A stretch of DNA of 64,000 bases from positions 1 through 64,000 of the forward strand of contig JAIFLR010000022.1 of assembly GCA_020048985.1 (NCBI GenBank), in the 5' to 3' direction. The DNA comes from Halobacteriovorax sp. GTDB taxonomy: Bacteria > Bdellovibrionota > Bacteriovoracia > Bacteriovoracales > Bacteriovoracaceae. Positions 28,330 to 37,956 of the stretch are shown piece after piece (positions within the stretch are counted from its first letter, which is position 1; every line of letters starts with the position of its first letter). The notes below the pieces were generated by a model. It was not told the DNA's origin and ran no database searches. It was given only the letters and a program-made list of their open reading frames with translations. The position numbers and the translations under genes were made by a program.

Positions 28330-28857
28330 ATGGAAACTCAGCTGCAATCTTGTTATTTTACAAAAAAAGGTCCGTCTCTTGTTACTCTTTTTGGTTATGC
28401 CACCAAGAGTGTGCCCGGGCTTGAGATCAATGGTCTTGGTAAGTACGGTAAAGCAATTAAAGAAAAAATTGTTTTTGTGACTCGTTCACGGCAACTTCAA
28501 ATCCCTCTGAAACGCTTCGTTTTAAATGTCGAAATCACAGATGACTTGGGCGACTTGGAGGGATCTTCAGTGAAGTGGTTAGAATACCCACTCTTACTTC
28601 ACTATTGGTATCTGGCCGGTCTTCTTCCCATTTCAAAACTTGATAATTGTCTGGCGATTGGCTCTCTCACTCCCAGTGGCGAAGTGGTGGAACCGATTAA
28701 TGCGTCCGTGGTGGAATTATGTGAAGAGCATGATCTGCACCTGATTGCCTCCAGCGATGTTGAGACTCCCAATGGAGTCATCGATGGGAAAGATCTGTTT
28801 GGTTCTATTGCAGAGCTTTCATTCATGAGCAACAACCCAACTGCGGTCATGGCATAA
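28330..28857 (+). CDS. Stand-alone ChlI/ComM N-terminal-like domain protein
   Basis: PGLEINGLGKYGKAIKEK...LQIPLKRFVLNVEI...LAIGSLTPSGEVVEPINASV resembles the Mg-chelatase subunit ChlI/ComM N-domain; no AAA domain. Confidence 0.5.
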   Translation: METQLQSCYFTKKGPSLVTLFGYATKSVPGLEINGLGKYGKAIKEKIVFVTRSRQLQIPLKRFVLNVEITDDLGDLEGSSVKWLEYPLLLHYWYLAGLLPISKLDNCLAIGSLTPSGEVVEPINASVVELCEEHDLHLIASSDVETPNGVIDGKDLFGSIAELSFMSNNPTAVMA

Positions 28858-28885
28858 TTGACAATGTGTATAATATGTGTATAAT
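28858..28885 (+). promoter_or_regulatory. Sigma-70-type promoter overlapping a perfect tandem 11-bp repeat
   Basis: TTGACA(28858-28863)-N16-TATAAT(28880-28885); ATGTGTATAAT at 28864-28874 and 28875-28885. Confidence 0.8.
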
Positions 28886-28893
28886 GCGGGAGA

Positions 28894-29130
28894 GTGCTTG
28901 TGCCGACTGTGATGATTCTTTATGGATTTCGATTTTATTTCTACTCAAATGAAGAAAGCCGAAAACACATTCATATTCAACAACATCATCGTCGTGCAAA
29001 AATCTGGCTCGATACGCTCGAGTTTGCCAGTAATGATGGCTTTCCTGAACATGATCTTTTTAAGATCAAAAGACTGGTGAGGAAACATGAAGAAAAGTTC
29101 AAAAAAGCCTGGAAAGCGCATTTCGGATGA
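28894..29130 (+). CDS. DUF4160-like protein (putative toxin of TA pair)
   Basis: YGFRFYFYSNEESRKHIHIQQHHRRAKIWLDTLEFASNDGFPEHDLFKIKRLVRKHEEKFKKAW; starts GTG 28894 or ATG 28912. Confidence 0.7.
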   Translation: MLVPTVMILYGFRFYFYSNEESRKHIHIQQHHRRAKIWLDTLEFASNDGFPEHDLFKIKRLVRKHEEKFKKAWKAHFG

Positions 29131-29359
29131 AGAATTATCTCGAGAAATTGATAAGGCCCTCGAGGCTCCCGATAGGGATATAAAGGTTCGTATTAATACG
29201 TTCATTGATTATGACATCTATGAAGCCCTCAATGAGGAAGCTGAGCGCACAGGACAAAAGTATCAGACCCTGCTGAACAAATATCTTCGCGCGGCTGTTC
29301 TTAAAGAAGTTAATGAGTCAGACATCAAGGCGATTAAAATTGCTTTAGGCGCTAAATAG
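29087..29359 (+). CDS. RHH/BrnA-like putative antitoxin
   Basis: VRINTFIDYDIYEALNEEAERTGQKYQTLLNKYLRAAV; overlaps the preceding ORF. Confidence 0.65.
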   Translation: MKKSSKKPGKRISDEELSREIDKALEAPDRDIKVRINTFIDYDIYEALNEEAERTGQKYQTLLNKYLRAAVLKEVNESDIKAIKIALGAK

Positions 29360-30344
29360 AAAGCGTCTCAGCAAGCTTTTGATACTCGATAAAGTTGTGG
29401 TCAGCCTTGGTGATGCAATCACTTAAAGGGGCCATTAAAACTTTACCGGCTCGTACTACTGTCACTGTTGGGAATTCCCCATCAATCAAGGTCTGAACCG
29501 CCATATTGCCCATTTGTGAGGCGATAAAGCGGTCATTGGAAGTAGGAGAGCCGCCACGCTGGATGTGGCCAAGAATCGCTACGTGCGCATCTAAATGGAA
29601 CATATCTTTGAGCACATGCTGAATGTCATAGCTGCGACCAGCAGTTGGACCTTCGGCGACGATGATGATTGAAGAATCTTTTCCACGGGCCATGCCTCGT
29701 TGAATATCATCAGCGAGTTTTTGGTGACTGACTTTATCATGCGGCAGAAGAATATTCTCTGCCCCTGTACACACACCCACTTTAAGTGCGATGGATGAAG
29801 AATTTCTCCCCATCACTTCAACCAGAAATGTTCTAGCGTGTGAATGGGCAGTATCACGAATTCTATCCACGGCTTCAATGCCTGTTTGAACGGCCGTATC
29901 AAAACCAATAGTATATTCAGTGCCTGAAATGTCGTTATCAATGGTTCCGGGAATCCCGACGACGGGGAACTGATGTTCATCCCAAAGTGCTTTCGCCCCA
30001 TTAAAGGAGCCGTCCCCACCAATCACAATAAGGGCTTCGATCCCTTGGTGCTTAAGTATATCTATGGCCTTTGCTCTAAATTCTTTTTTTTGCCATTCAG
30101 CACAGCGAGACGTCTGAAGAATCGTTCCTCCACGCTGAATGATATTACCGACGCTTGAGAGATTCATAGGCATGAATTCCCCGCGAAGAAGTCCAGCGTA
30201 TCCGCGCTTTATACCGGTGACTTTTATCCCATTATAGATAGCAGTTCTCACCACGGCCCTTATGGCACAGTTCATTCCCGGTGCATCTCCACCTGAGCAT
30301 AATAATCCAATGTGGGTAAAACTCATGAGTCGTTCCTTAGACAA
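29352..30344 (-). CDS. pfkA: 6-phosphofructokinase
   Basis: GLLCSGGDAPGMNCAIRAVV; GGDGSFNGA; GIPGTIDNDISGTEYTIGFDTA. Confidence 0.95.
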   Translation of the reverse strand: MSKERLMSFTHIGLLCSGGDAPGMNCAIRAVVRTAIYNGIKVTGIKRGYAGLLRGEFMPMNLSSVGNIIQRGGTILQTSRCAEWQKKEFRAKAIDILKHQGIEALIVIGGDGSFNGAKALWDEHQFPVVGIPGTIDNDISGTEYTIGFDTAVQTGIEAVDRIRDTAHSHARTFLVEVMGRNSSSIALKVGVCTGAENILLPHDKVSHQKLADDIQRGMARGKDSSIIIVAEGPTAGRSYDIQHVLKDMFHLDAHVAILGHIQRGGSPTSNDRFIASQMGNMAVQTLIDGEFPTVTVVRAGKVLMAPLSDCITKADHNFIEYQKLAETLSI

Positions 30345-31881
30345 AAATCGGCTGTCCTGTAAAATCTTTCGGTTTAGGTAAGTTTAATATCTTGAGCACT
30401 GTTGGAGCAACATCTTTAAGTGCTACAACTTTGTTTTCATTGTTTGGCATGATGTCGACATTTTTTAGTTTTGGATGGACAACACAGAAGGGGACTTCTG
30501 AATCCGAGTGGGAAGTGTGTACTCCCTCGTCATCATAGGCCATCTGGTCGGCATTTCCGTGATCGGCAGTGATTATCATGGTGATGTTTTCGGCTTCACA
30601 CTTGGCCTGTAATTTTCCTACACAGATATCCAGGGCTTCAACTGCTTTCACTGCAGCATTGAAGTTTCCAGTGTGGCCAACCATATCAGCGTTGGCAAAA
30701 TTAACGAGGTAAAAGGAAAAAGATTTGTCACCTAATGCAGCCACCAATTTATCAGCGACTTCAAAGGCACTCATTTCTGGTTTTTGATCATAAGTAGCCA
30801 CTTCTCTTGGAGATTGAACAAGGCAGCGCTCTTCACCGGCGAAAGGCTTCTCCTCTCCACCGTTGAAAAAGTATGTCACGTGGGCGTATTTTTCTGTCTC
30901 GGCAATTTTAAATTGTTTTTTTCCTAGAGAAGAGAGGTATTCAGAAAGAGTGCCTTTTACTTTTTCTTTATCGAAAAGGATAGGAAGTTCAGGGCATTCG
31001 TCCTGCACGTAAGGCGACATACAAAGGTAATATCCAGGCTTAACTGGAACAGGGAATTCATTAAACGTTTTATCATTCATCGCCAAAGTTATTTGACGAG
31101 CGCGATCGGGACGGTAATTGAAAAAGAAAATGGCGTCGCCGTTTTTAATGGCCCCATCTTCTACAAAAAGTGCGGGAGTAATGAATTCATCAAAATTTCC
31201 CTTTTTGTATTCATCTAACACATAAGCTTCAGGTTTAAGGTGAGTTTTTTCACCTGTCCCAGTCATCATCTTATAGGCGCGTTCAATTTTTTCCCAACGG
31301 CGATCACGATCCATACCAATCGAGCGACCTTGCATGCTTGCAAAAATAAAACCGGGGCACTGAAGAATATCCTTAATGTACTGAACACCCTTGTCTTTAG
31401 CGGTATCCCGTCCATCCATAAAAGCGTGGAGATAAATTCTTAAATCAGGGTACTGGCCAAGGATTTTCAAGATTTCTTTCAAGTGATTGATGTGAGAGTG
31501 AACGCCGCCATCAGAAAGTAGGCCCATGAGATGAATGCGCTTTGTCCCTGCCTGAGCTTTTTCAATCAGCTCTTTCATCTTTGGCATATCTTTAAATGTT
31601 TTATTCTCGATCGCTTCATTGATTCGCACTAGATCCTGACGAACCGGACGGCCTGCACCTAAATTGATATGCCCCACTTCAGAATTTCCCGCCACACCTT
31701 TAGGAAGACCAACAGCTTCGCCACCAGGTTGAATAGTGGTCAGAGGGTAGTGAGAAAAAAGATTATCGATGTTTGGTTTCTGGGCCGCTTTGATGGCGTT
31801 CTTGTGCTCATTAGGACTCATACCAAAGCCATCGAGGATAACGAGTAAAACCCGTGGACTTAATCCTTGTATCGAATGCAT
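30337..31881 (-). CDS. gpmI: 2,3-bisphosphoglycerate-independent phosphoglycerate mutase
   Basis: LVILDGFGMSPNEHKNAI; GNSEVGHINLGAGR; TADHGNADQM. Confidence 0.95.
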   Translation of the reverse strand: MHSIQGLSPRVLLVILDGFGMSPNEHKNAIKAAQKPNIDNLFSHYPLTTIQPGGEAVGLPKGVAGNSEVGHINLGAGRPVRQDLVRINEAIENKTFKDMPKMKELIEKAQAGTKRIHLMGLLSDGGVHSHINHLKEILKILGQYPDLRIYLHAFMDGRDTAKDKGVQYIKDILQCPGFIFASMQGRSIGMDRDRRWEKIERAYKMMTGTGEKTHLKPEAYVLDEYKKGNFDEFITPALFVEDGAIKNGDAIFFFNYRPDRARQITLAMNDKTFNEFPVPVKPGYYLCMSPYVQDECPELPILFDKEKVKGTLSEYLSSLGKKQFKIAETEKYAHVTYFFNGGEEKPFAGEERCLVQSPREVATYDQKPEMSAFEVADKLVAALGDKSFSFYLVNFANADMVGHTGNFNAAVKAVEALDICVGKLQAKCEAENITMIITADHGNADQMAYDDEGVHTSHSDSEVPFCVVHPKLKNVDIMPNNENKVVALKDVAPTVLKILNLPKPKDFTGQPIFV

Positions 31882-31890
31882 GCTTTTTCC

Positions 31891-32343
31891 CTAGTTATGG
31901 TAAGGGTGACCGGTGCGTATTGTTTGGGCCCGGTATAGTTGTTCTACCAGTAGTATTCTGGCCAACTTATGAGGGAAAGTCAGCTCGGAAAGGGAGAGAC
32001 GCTCTTGGCAAAGACTGAGAACTTCGCTCGCAAAACCTTCAGCGCCTGCAATAATGAAGATGAGTTTATTAGATTTTTCCAGATGGCCCTGACTCCACTC
32101 AGCAAAAGCCACTGAGTTGTAACGTTTGCCCCATTCTGAGAGGGCCACCATGTGACCGCCGCCCAGGTCTTTGACCTTTTTAACAATCGCTTCGCCTTCG
32201 GCCTCTTTATTTTCAGCCGATGCTTTTAATTCGTGAATGATGAGTTCGGGGTTGGTAATGCGCTTGAGGTAGTCTTTTTCAATAGCTTCAAGATGAGAGT
32301 CTTTAAGTTTGCCCACCACGATCAAATGAATCTGGCGGGCCAT
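31891..32343 (-). CDS. rlmH: 23S rRNA pseudouridine methyltransferase RlmH
   Basis: FIIAGAEGF, LSELTFPHKLARILLVEQLYRAQTI, GHPYHN terminus. Confidence 0.95.
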   Translation of the reverse strand: MARQIHLIVVGKLKDSHLEAIEKDYLKRITNPELIIHELKASAENKEAEGEAIVKKVKDLGGGHMVALSEWGKRYNSVAFAEWSQGHLEKSNKLIFIIAGAEGFASEVLSLCQERLSLSELTFPHKLARILLVEQLYRAQTIRTGHPYHN

Positions 32344-32346
32344 GGC

Positions 32347-32814
32347 TTAGAAGTAACCTTTAAGATCCGCTTTCTCAGTCGCAACTGAAGTCGCTTTACC
32401 GAAATAGAATTCATCCGGAATTTTAACCTGAGCGTTTTTCATAAGAACCATATCCAGATCATAAACGTCACGGGCCGGACCATTGAATATATGAATAATG
32501 ATGTCCCCAGTATCCAGAAGGATCCAGTTAGCTGATTCATAACCTTCATAACTTACAATTGAGGCACCGTTTTCTTTTAGGTTCGCAGAAATTTCATCGA
32601 CCATGGCACGGGCCTGAGTCGTATTCTGAGCCGTGGCAATAATAGCGTAGTCACATAGTGCACTGGAATTACGAAGGTCAAATATCTTAAGGTTGTCACC
32701 TTTATAGTTGGCCACGATCCAGGCAGAAGCCATGGCATGGTTCAAAGGGAATTCAAATCCCGTGTTTGATATAACTTTTTTAACTTCGTTTTGTACGTAT
32801 TCGTTAATCGCCAT
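32347..32814 (-). CDS. rsfS: Ribosomal silencing factor RsfS
   Basis: ALCDYAIIATAQNTTQARAMVDEI; GDIIIHIFNGPARDVYDLDMV. Confidence 0.9.
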   Translation of the reverse strand: MAINEYVQNEVKKVISNTGFEFPLNHAMASAWIVANYKGDNLKIFDLRNSSALCDYAIIATAQNTTQARAMVDEISANLKENGASIVSYEGYESANWILLDTGDIIIHIFNGPARDVYDLDMVLMKNAQVKIPDEFYFGKATSVATEKADLKGYF

Positions 32815-32816
32815 GC

Positions 32817-33842
32817 TTATTTCTCTTTTTTAAGTTCTTCTTGGATAATTTCTTTGGTTCTTAGCATAAGTTGCTTTAGTAATTCAATATTTCGCCCAGA
32901 GATTCCTGAGATAGGAAGCACCTTTCTGTCCAATTGAAGCTCCATAGACGATCGAAATTTCTCAATTTCTTCCTCAGTCATGGCATCAATCTTAGTTAAA
33001 CAGACGATTTCTTTTTTATTCAATAGTTCAGGGTTAAACTTTTCAAGCTCATCTCTAATCGTTGAATAGGCTTCAATGGCTTCAAATTCGTCTAAAAACA
33101 TAGAACAATCAACCAGGTGAACAAGGGCCGAGGTTCTTTCAATATGCTTTAAAAACTTAACTCCGAGGCCTTTGCCTTCAGCAGCGCCTTCAATCAACCC
33201 GGGGATATCTGTTACGACGATTGTTTTATCGCCTAATTCCACCACACCTAGGTTTGGTTCAAGTGTTGTAAAAGGGTAATCAGCAATCTTAGGACGTGCT
33301 GAACTGATGGCACTAATAAGTGTCGATTTCCCAGCATTAGGAAGTCCAATAAGAGCAATATCAGCTAGCAGCTTGAGCTCGAGGTGAATCAGGAGTTTTT
33401 TTCCTTCTTCGCCGTTTTGTGCAAAATTTGGAGTTTGTTTGACTGAGGTTTTGAAGTGAGCGTTTCCTTTGCCCCCTCGTCCGCCTTCACAAGCTTTATA
33501 GAGCTGTCCATGTTCAGTGATGTCGGTAATGAGATTTCCAGTCTCTCTATCAATCAACATTGTTCCCACTGGGACCTTAAGAAACAAATCTACCCCACAA
33601 GCTCCCTGCATGTTAGATCCACCACCATTGCCGCCAGCTTCAGCGACAAATGTCTTGAGTCCTCTAAAATGTAGGAGAGTATTGAGACCTTCGTCACCTT
33701 GGAAATAGACGTTTCCGCCCTCTCCACCGTCACCACCGTCGGGACCACCTAAAGGCACATATTTTTCGCGGCGATAACCCACGAAGCCTTTGCCGCCTTC
33801 GCCTGAGATAACTTCTATGTCTACTTCATCGATGAATTTCAT
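32817..33842 (-). CDS. obgE: GTPase ObgE/CgtA
   Basis: FIDEVDIEVISGEGGKGFVGYRREKYVPLGGPDGGDGG; GLPNAGKSTL; DIPGLIEGAAEGKGLG. Confidence 0.97.
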   Translation of the reverse strand: MKFIDEVDIEVISGEGGKGFVGYRREKYVPLGGPDGGDGGEGGNVYFQGDEGLNTLLHFRGLKTFVAEAGGNGGGSNMQGACGVDLFLKVPVGTMLIDRETGNLITDITEHGQLYKACEGGRGGKGNAHFKTSVKQTPNFAQNGEEGKKLLIHLELKLLADIALIGLPNAGKSTLISAISSARPKIADYPFTTLEPNLGVVELGDKTIVVTDIPGLIEGAAEGKGLGVKFLKHIERTSALVHLVDCSMFLDEFEAIEAYSTIRDELEKFNPELLNKKEIVCLTKIDAMTEEEIEKFRSSMELQLDRKVLPISGISGRNIELLKQLMLRTKEIIQEELKKEK

Positions 33843-33875
33843 AAAAACCTGACCGTCTCGCGACGGAAAAAAAAA

Positions 33876-33898
33876 GAGGGAGCCGTTTAAGCTCCCTC
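33876..33898 (-). terminator. Terminator/hairpin between rpmA and obgE
   Basis: GAGGGAGC-CGTTTAA-GCTCCCTC with A-tract at left (U-tract on minus strand). Confidence 0.7.
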
Positions 33899-33925
33899 AG
33901 TATCTTAAAAATCTTTAAAGAGCAA

Positions 33926-34180
33926 TTAAGCAGGAATAACTGAAATGATTTTCTTGGTTTTGTTATAGAAACCAAATTTCACAGTTCCAGGAACCATTGA
34001 ATAAATCGTGAAATCACGACCCATTTTAACGTTAACGCCAGGGTGGAACTTAGTTCCTTTCTGACGAACGATGATCATACCTGTTTCAACAGCTTCACCA
34101 CCGAATTTTTTTACACCGCGCATTTTTGGGTTAGAGTCACGTCCGTTAGATGTACTACCACCCGATTTCTTATGTGCCAT
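33926..34180 (-). CDS. rpmA: 50S ribosomal protein L27
   Basis: [42 protein letters not shown]. Confidence 0.97.
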   Translation of the reverse strand: MAHKKSGGSTSNGRDSNPKMRGVKKFGGEAVETGMIIVRQKGTKFHPGVNVKMGRDFTIYSMVPGTVKFGFYNKTKKIISVIPA

Positions 34181-34213
34181 ATATCGTATCTCCTAAAATT
34201 GAATTCTTATTAA

Positions 34214-34564
34214 TTACTTCTTAGCTTTTTTTGCTTCAGCCTTACTTACTCCGCCCTGACCATCGCTGATTTCAGTGATCAAAAGACCAGTGTAACACTG
34301 ACGGTGACCATTCTTACGACGGTAAGCACCTGGCTTACGCTTAAGAACCAAAATCTTGCGAGTACGACCCTGTCTTACAACAGTAGCAGTAACTTTAGCG
34401 CCAGCAATAACTGGAGCACCAACGATAGTTTTTGTTCCACCAACGAAAAGAACCTGATCGAAAGATACAGTGGCTCCTTCTTCAGCATCTATTTTTTCAA
34501 CATCAATAAGATCGCCAGCTTTCAGTTTATACTGGTGACCTTTGATTTCCACAACCGTGTACAT
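34214..34564 (-). CDS. rplU: 50S ribosomal protein L21
   Basis: MYTVVEIKGHQYKLKAGDLIDVEKI; YRRKNGHRQCYTGLLI. Confidence 0.95.
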   Translation of the reverse strand: MYTVVEIKGHQYKLKAGDLIDVEKIDAEEGATVSFDQVLFVGGTKTIVGAPVIAGAKVTATVVRQGRTRKILVLKRKPGAYRRKNGHRQCYTGLLITEISDGQGGVSKAEAKKAKK

Positions 34565-34639
34565 GAAGACTCCTTCGAGAATACCACCTGGCGGGGAGGA
34601 ACTTGATTCCTGCTTTAAGCCCTAGGTGAGTTAATTTGA

Positions 34640-36353
34640 TCATAGGGTTTTAAACGGGATGGGCGCATTTGTCAATTTCCGTCTCTTCTCGGCCACAAGT
34701 ATCAAGAGAGAAAAAGGGGCAAATATCCATAAAGGGTACTGGTATTTAAACAGACCGGCCGGCGCGGTCATTATCACGAGTATAATGCGGCAAAGTAAAA
34801 CAAAGCAAACTGAGTTAAAGAGGAACGAGCGAGGGTAATAAAATAAAGCTATTAAAATTGATAAGATAGGAATCAGGTAATTTGAAAAGATGTGGGAGTA
34901 CTGACTCTTGAGGCGCATTAATTTGTTGAGGAATTTGCGGGCCGAATCAGGGCGATGGTAGCGGCTCGCCGAGATTTGCTGCTCCACACTGGAAAAGAAA
35001 GTTTTACTGTCTGGGGATTGCCATTTTCGATGCAGCGAGTCCAGATAGAGATCTGAGGCAATGTAAGCAAAGTCCATGGGGTATCCAAAGTGATAGCCGG
35101 CGATTTTAAGGCGGTTTACTAAGAAGAGGTTCCAGTTTTGCAAAATAATTTCAAATGATGCCTTCCTAAATTTTAAATAATCATCATGAGAGACTCCGTT
35201 ATTAACTCCACCTCTATGAAAAGGAGTGATTTCAAAATCTGTTTGGTGATTGATGAGGTATTCGTTTTTAAAATAAGGACCCAATTTTTGATCGATTTCT
35301 GAAGGGAGTCCCCCAGAATATTTCTCTTTTAGAATATAGCTCAAGGGATTAATTAAAAGAGTCACTTCATAGTTGTCATGGTGACGTTGATTTGTGTTGT
35401 TCAATTGGATGAGCCAAATAAACATGATTGTTAAAATTGAAGTAATGGCGAAACTTCTAAGTAAAAATCTAAACCTGAATAAAATCAAAAGTGATAATAA
35501 AGGAAGCATCACCCACGCTGCTTCTTTTCGTAAAAAGCAGCAAGCCCCAAAGGCGATACCAAAATTTAAGTTCGCCTTTAAAGAAGTGTTTTCAGATAGG
35601 CACAGATCATAAAACTTAATTAAGACGTAAGCCATTAACCAACTGGCAGAGATATCTCTCACTGAATAAAGAGAAAGCAGAATATTGACCGGATAAGCGA
35701 AGAAGATTAGAAGACCCAAAATGTAGTATTTTAATGTCCCCATTCTGATCGCAATGTTAGAAAAACTTGTCAGACAAAAAAAGATGGTAAGGAAATTAAT
35801 GATAGAAAGCGCCGAGACTTCCGGCCAGATCTGAAAAAAAATCATGTTAAGAGAAAAATAAAAGTCACCAAGGAAAATGGAAGGAGTCACGGCGGCAATG
35901 GCCCTTAATGCTTCAAAAGAATCAAATCCCAAAAAACCGGGATACCCCCCATAAAAGATCATGCTCAATAGGGACAAGTTTCCTAAAGCGACGTAAGAAT
36001 AAAAAAGCTGAGAAAATCAGGGTTGCTTCGAACACATTTTTTTGTTTTATGGGTTCATTTGATTGAACTTTTTCGAGAAGAATCGGCTGGTCAGATGGAT
36101 TCTTGGATTCAATAGATAAGACCTTGCTCGCTAGGAATCTGTAAGTGGATTTTTCCGCAGTTGGAATCAGATTATGAATAACGATATCATCGTTGCTCTT
36201 CTGGACTTTTAACACGATCTCAAGACCGATCTGATCTTTTAAATCAAGGACGACAGGAGGATTCCATGGAAGGTTCCAGATTCCCAGTCCGGCGGCGAAG
36301 GAAAACCATAGGGCGAATACGATTTTAAGTATTCTGTCGGATGAGTTCTGCAA
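34640..36353 (-). pseudogene. Polytopic glycosyltransferase-like membrane protein split by apparent frameshift (ORFs 36353-35922 and 35977-34640)
   Basis: Overlapping ORFs in different frames; +1 shift at a T6 run restores ...LIFSAF-YSYVALGNLSLLSMIFYGGYPGFLGFDSF... Confidence 0.55.
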
Positions 36354-37044
36354 AAGAAATTCCCCAATATTTTTCTACCTGGTCAATAGTCCCAAAAGGT
36401 AAAAACTGTTCAACCCTTGCGAGTTTAATTTTAAATCCTGCCAAAAGAAATTCATTATATAAAGGGGCCACATAAGACTCAGAGGTCTTAAACTTAAGGC
36501 ATTCTTCCTGTGCCAGCCTTTGAAGTCTTTCTTTGCCATGAAAATAATAATATCCAACGGAAGCCCAATCGGAAATTCTCTTTTTTTCAGCTACCTCGGT
36601 GACATTATCATCATCATCAATTTTACAGAACGACCAACTTGTTCCTGGTTGAATAGAGCAGGGTATAATTCCTTGATATTTACCTGAATCAATTAATAGC
36701 CTGAGACCTGGGCAGGTAAAGAAGGTATCACAATTAAATATAACAATGTCTTCATGGACCACGATATTGGCCGCTTTGAGGTACGTTTCAAGTTGCCCGC
36801 CGGTCGGGTGATCTAATTCATGCCATTCAATTCTGGGGTTGTCGCGAAAATGAGAAGGTAACTGATCCTTTCTCTGACATATAACGATCAATTGATCGGA
36901 GGGTTGAAGTTCCAGGGCTTCAATTGATCTTTCCAACATTGATTTGTTGTTAAGCTTGATCAGGGGTTTTGAAATATCAAGACCATTTTCACGAAAGCGC
37001 GCTCCACTTCCAGCGGCACAAATAACAAAAGAGACGGGTCTCAT
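36325..37044 (-). CDS. Sugar-phosphate/NTP nucleotidyltransferase
   Basis: VICAAGSGARFRENG...KPLIKLNNKSMLERSIEAL; IVIFNCDTFF. Confidence 0.8.
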   Translation of the reverse strand: MRPVSFVICAAGSGARFRENGLDISKPLIKLNNKSMLERSIEALELQPSDQLIVICQRKDQLPSHFRDNPRIEWHELDHPTGGQLETYLKAANIVVHEDIVIFNCDTFFTCPGLRLLIDSGKYQGIIPCSIQPGTSWSFCKIDDDDNVTEVAEKKRISDWASVGYYYFHGKERLQRLAQEECLKFKTSESYVAPLYNEFLLAGFKIKLARVEQFLPFGTIDQVEKYWGISFAELIRQNT

Positions 37045-37952
37045 TTTATTTCCCGGAATAAATTAAGGGAGGTTAGTAAGAAGGCTTTCATCCTTTCATC
37101 AGAGTCCTGGTGGAAGGGAAGGAGTGAGGCAAGGAGAGAGGCTTCGACTAATCTCACGCTGCGAAGACTCGTATTCAGACTTTTAATCAGTGCGGTGAAT
37201 TTGTTTCTACTGTTTTGTAAATCCAATGTTTTTTTTACTGTGACATTATGGTCGGGATCAACCGTAAATAGGCCATGAGTAATTAAATCATAGTTACCCA
37301 TTAAAGACTGGGAGATCTTGGCAAGCTCATAATGTACCGGCCGAAAATTATGGTTGGGATTCAGGGATCCTTTTGGATCAATCAGAAATAAGTGATTGTC
37401 GTCCAAAAGCATATTGGAAAAACATAAATCACCGTGTGAGAAAAAGAGATGATTCTGCTTCTCTTGATTTAAAGCATCTAAAATAGACACATTTAAAGTC
37501 GTGATGTATTGGCGGATATCTTTATAACCAAAAAAACTGCAATAGTCGTCAAATGTGTTTTTGATGGAGATGCTTTCGATCATCTCAATTCGATCTAAGT
37601 TCTTATTTAAAATTTCTCGTTCAACTGACTGAAGGAAGTCATTATGGTTACATTTTTGTTTTGGTACTTGAGTCAGATAGTGATCCAGGTTTTCTAATAA
37701 AACGCTGACCTGCCCATCAGGGTTGGTAGGATTGAGTAAAGTGAAGCTCGCATCCTGGACGCTGATCTTTTTAATAAAATATCGACTGTACTCGCCTAAT
37801 TCCTCATATGAATGAACGGCTGGAAAGTAAGACTTTATTTCAGCTGGTGGAGAGTTTAAAAAAAGAAACTCAAGCCTTAATTTCTCTTTATGCACTGATC
37901 GCTTTTCAAGGAATTCTCCATGATCAATTAGTTCATTAAAGTAGCGACTCAT
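37041..37952 (-). CDS. Aminoglycoside/choline-kinase-fold phosphotransferase
   Basis: FFSHGDLCFSNMLLDDNHLFLIDPKGS (HGDxxxxN...D motif). Confidence 0.75.
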   Translation of the reverse strand: MSRYFNELIDHGEFLEKRSVHKEKLRLEFLFLNSPPAEIKSYFPAVHSYEELGEYSRYFIKKISVQDASFTLLNPTNPDGQVSVLLENLDHYLTQVPKQKCNHNDFLQSVEREILNKNLDRIEMIESISIKNTFDDYCSFFGYKDIRQYITTLNVSILDALNQEKQNHLFFSHGDLCFSNMLLDDNHLFLIDPKGSLNPNHNFRPVHYELAKISQSLMGNYDLITHGLFTVDPDHNVTVKKTLDLQNSRNKFTALIKSLNTSLRSVRLVEASLLASLLPFHQDSDERMKAFLLTSLNLFREIK

Positions 37953-37956
37953 GATT

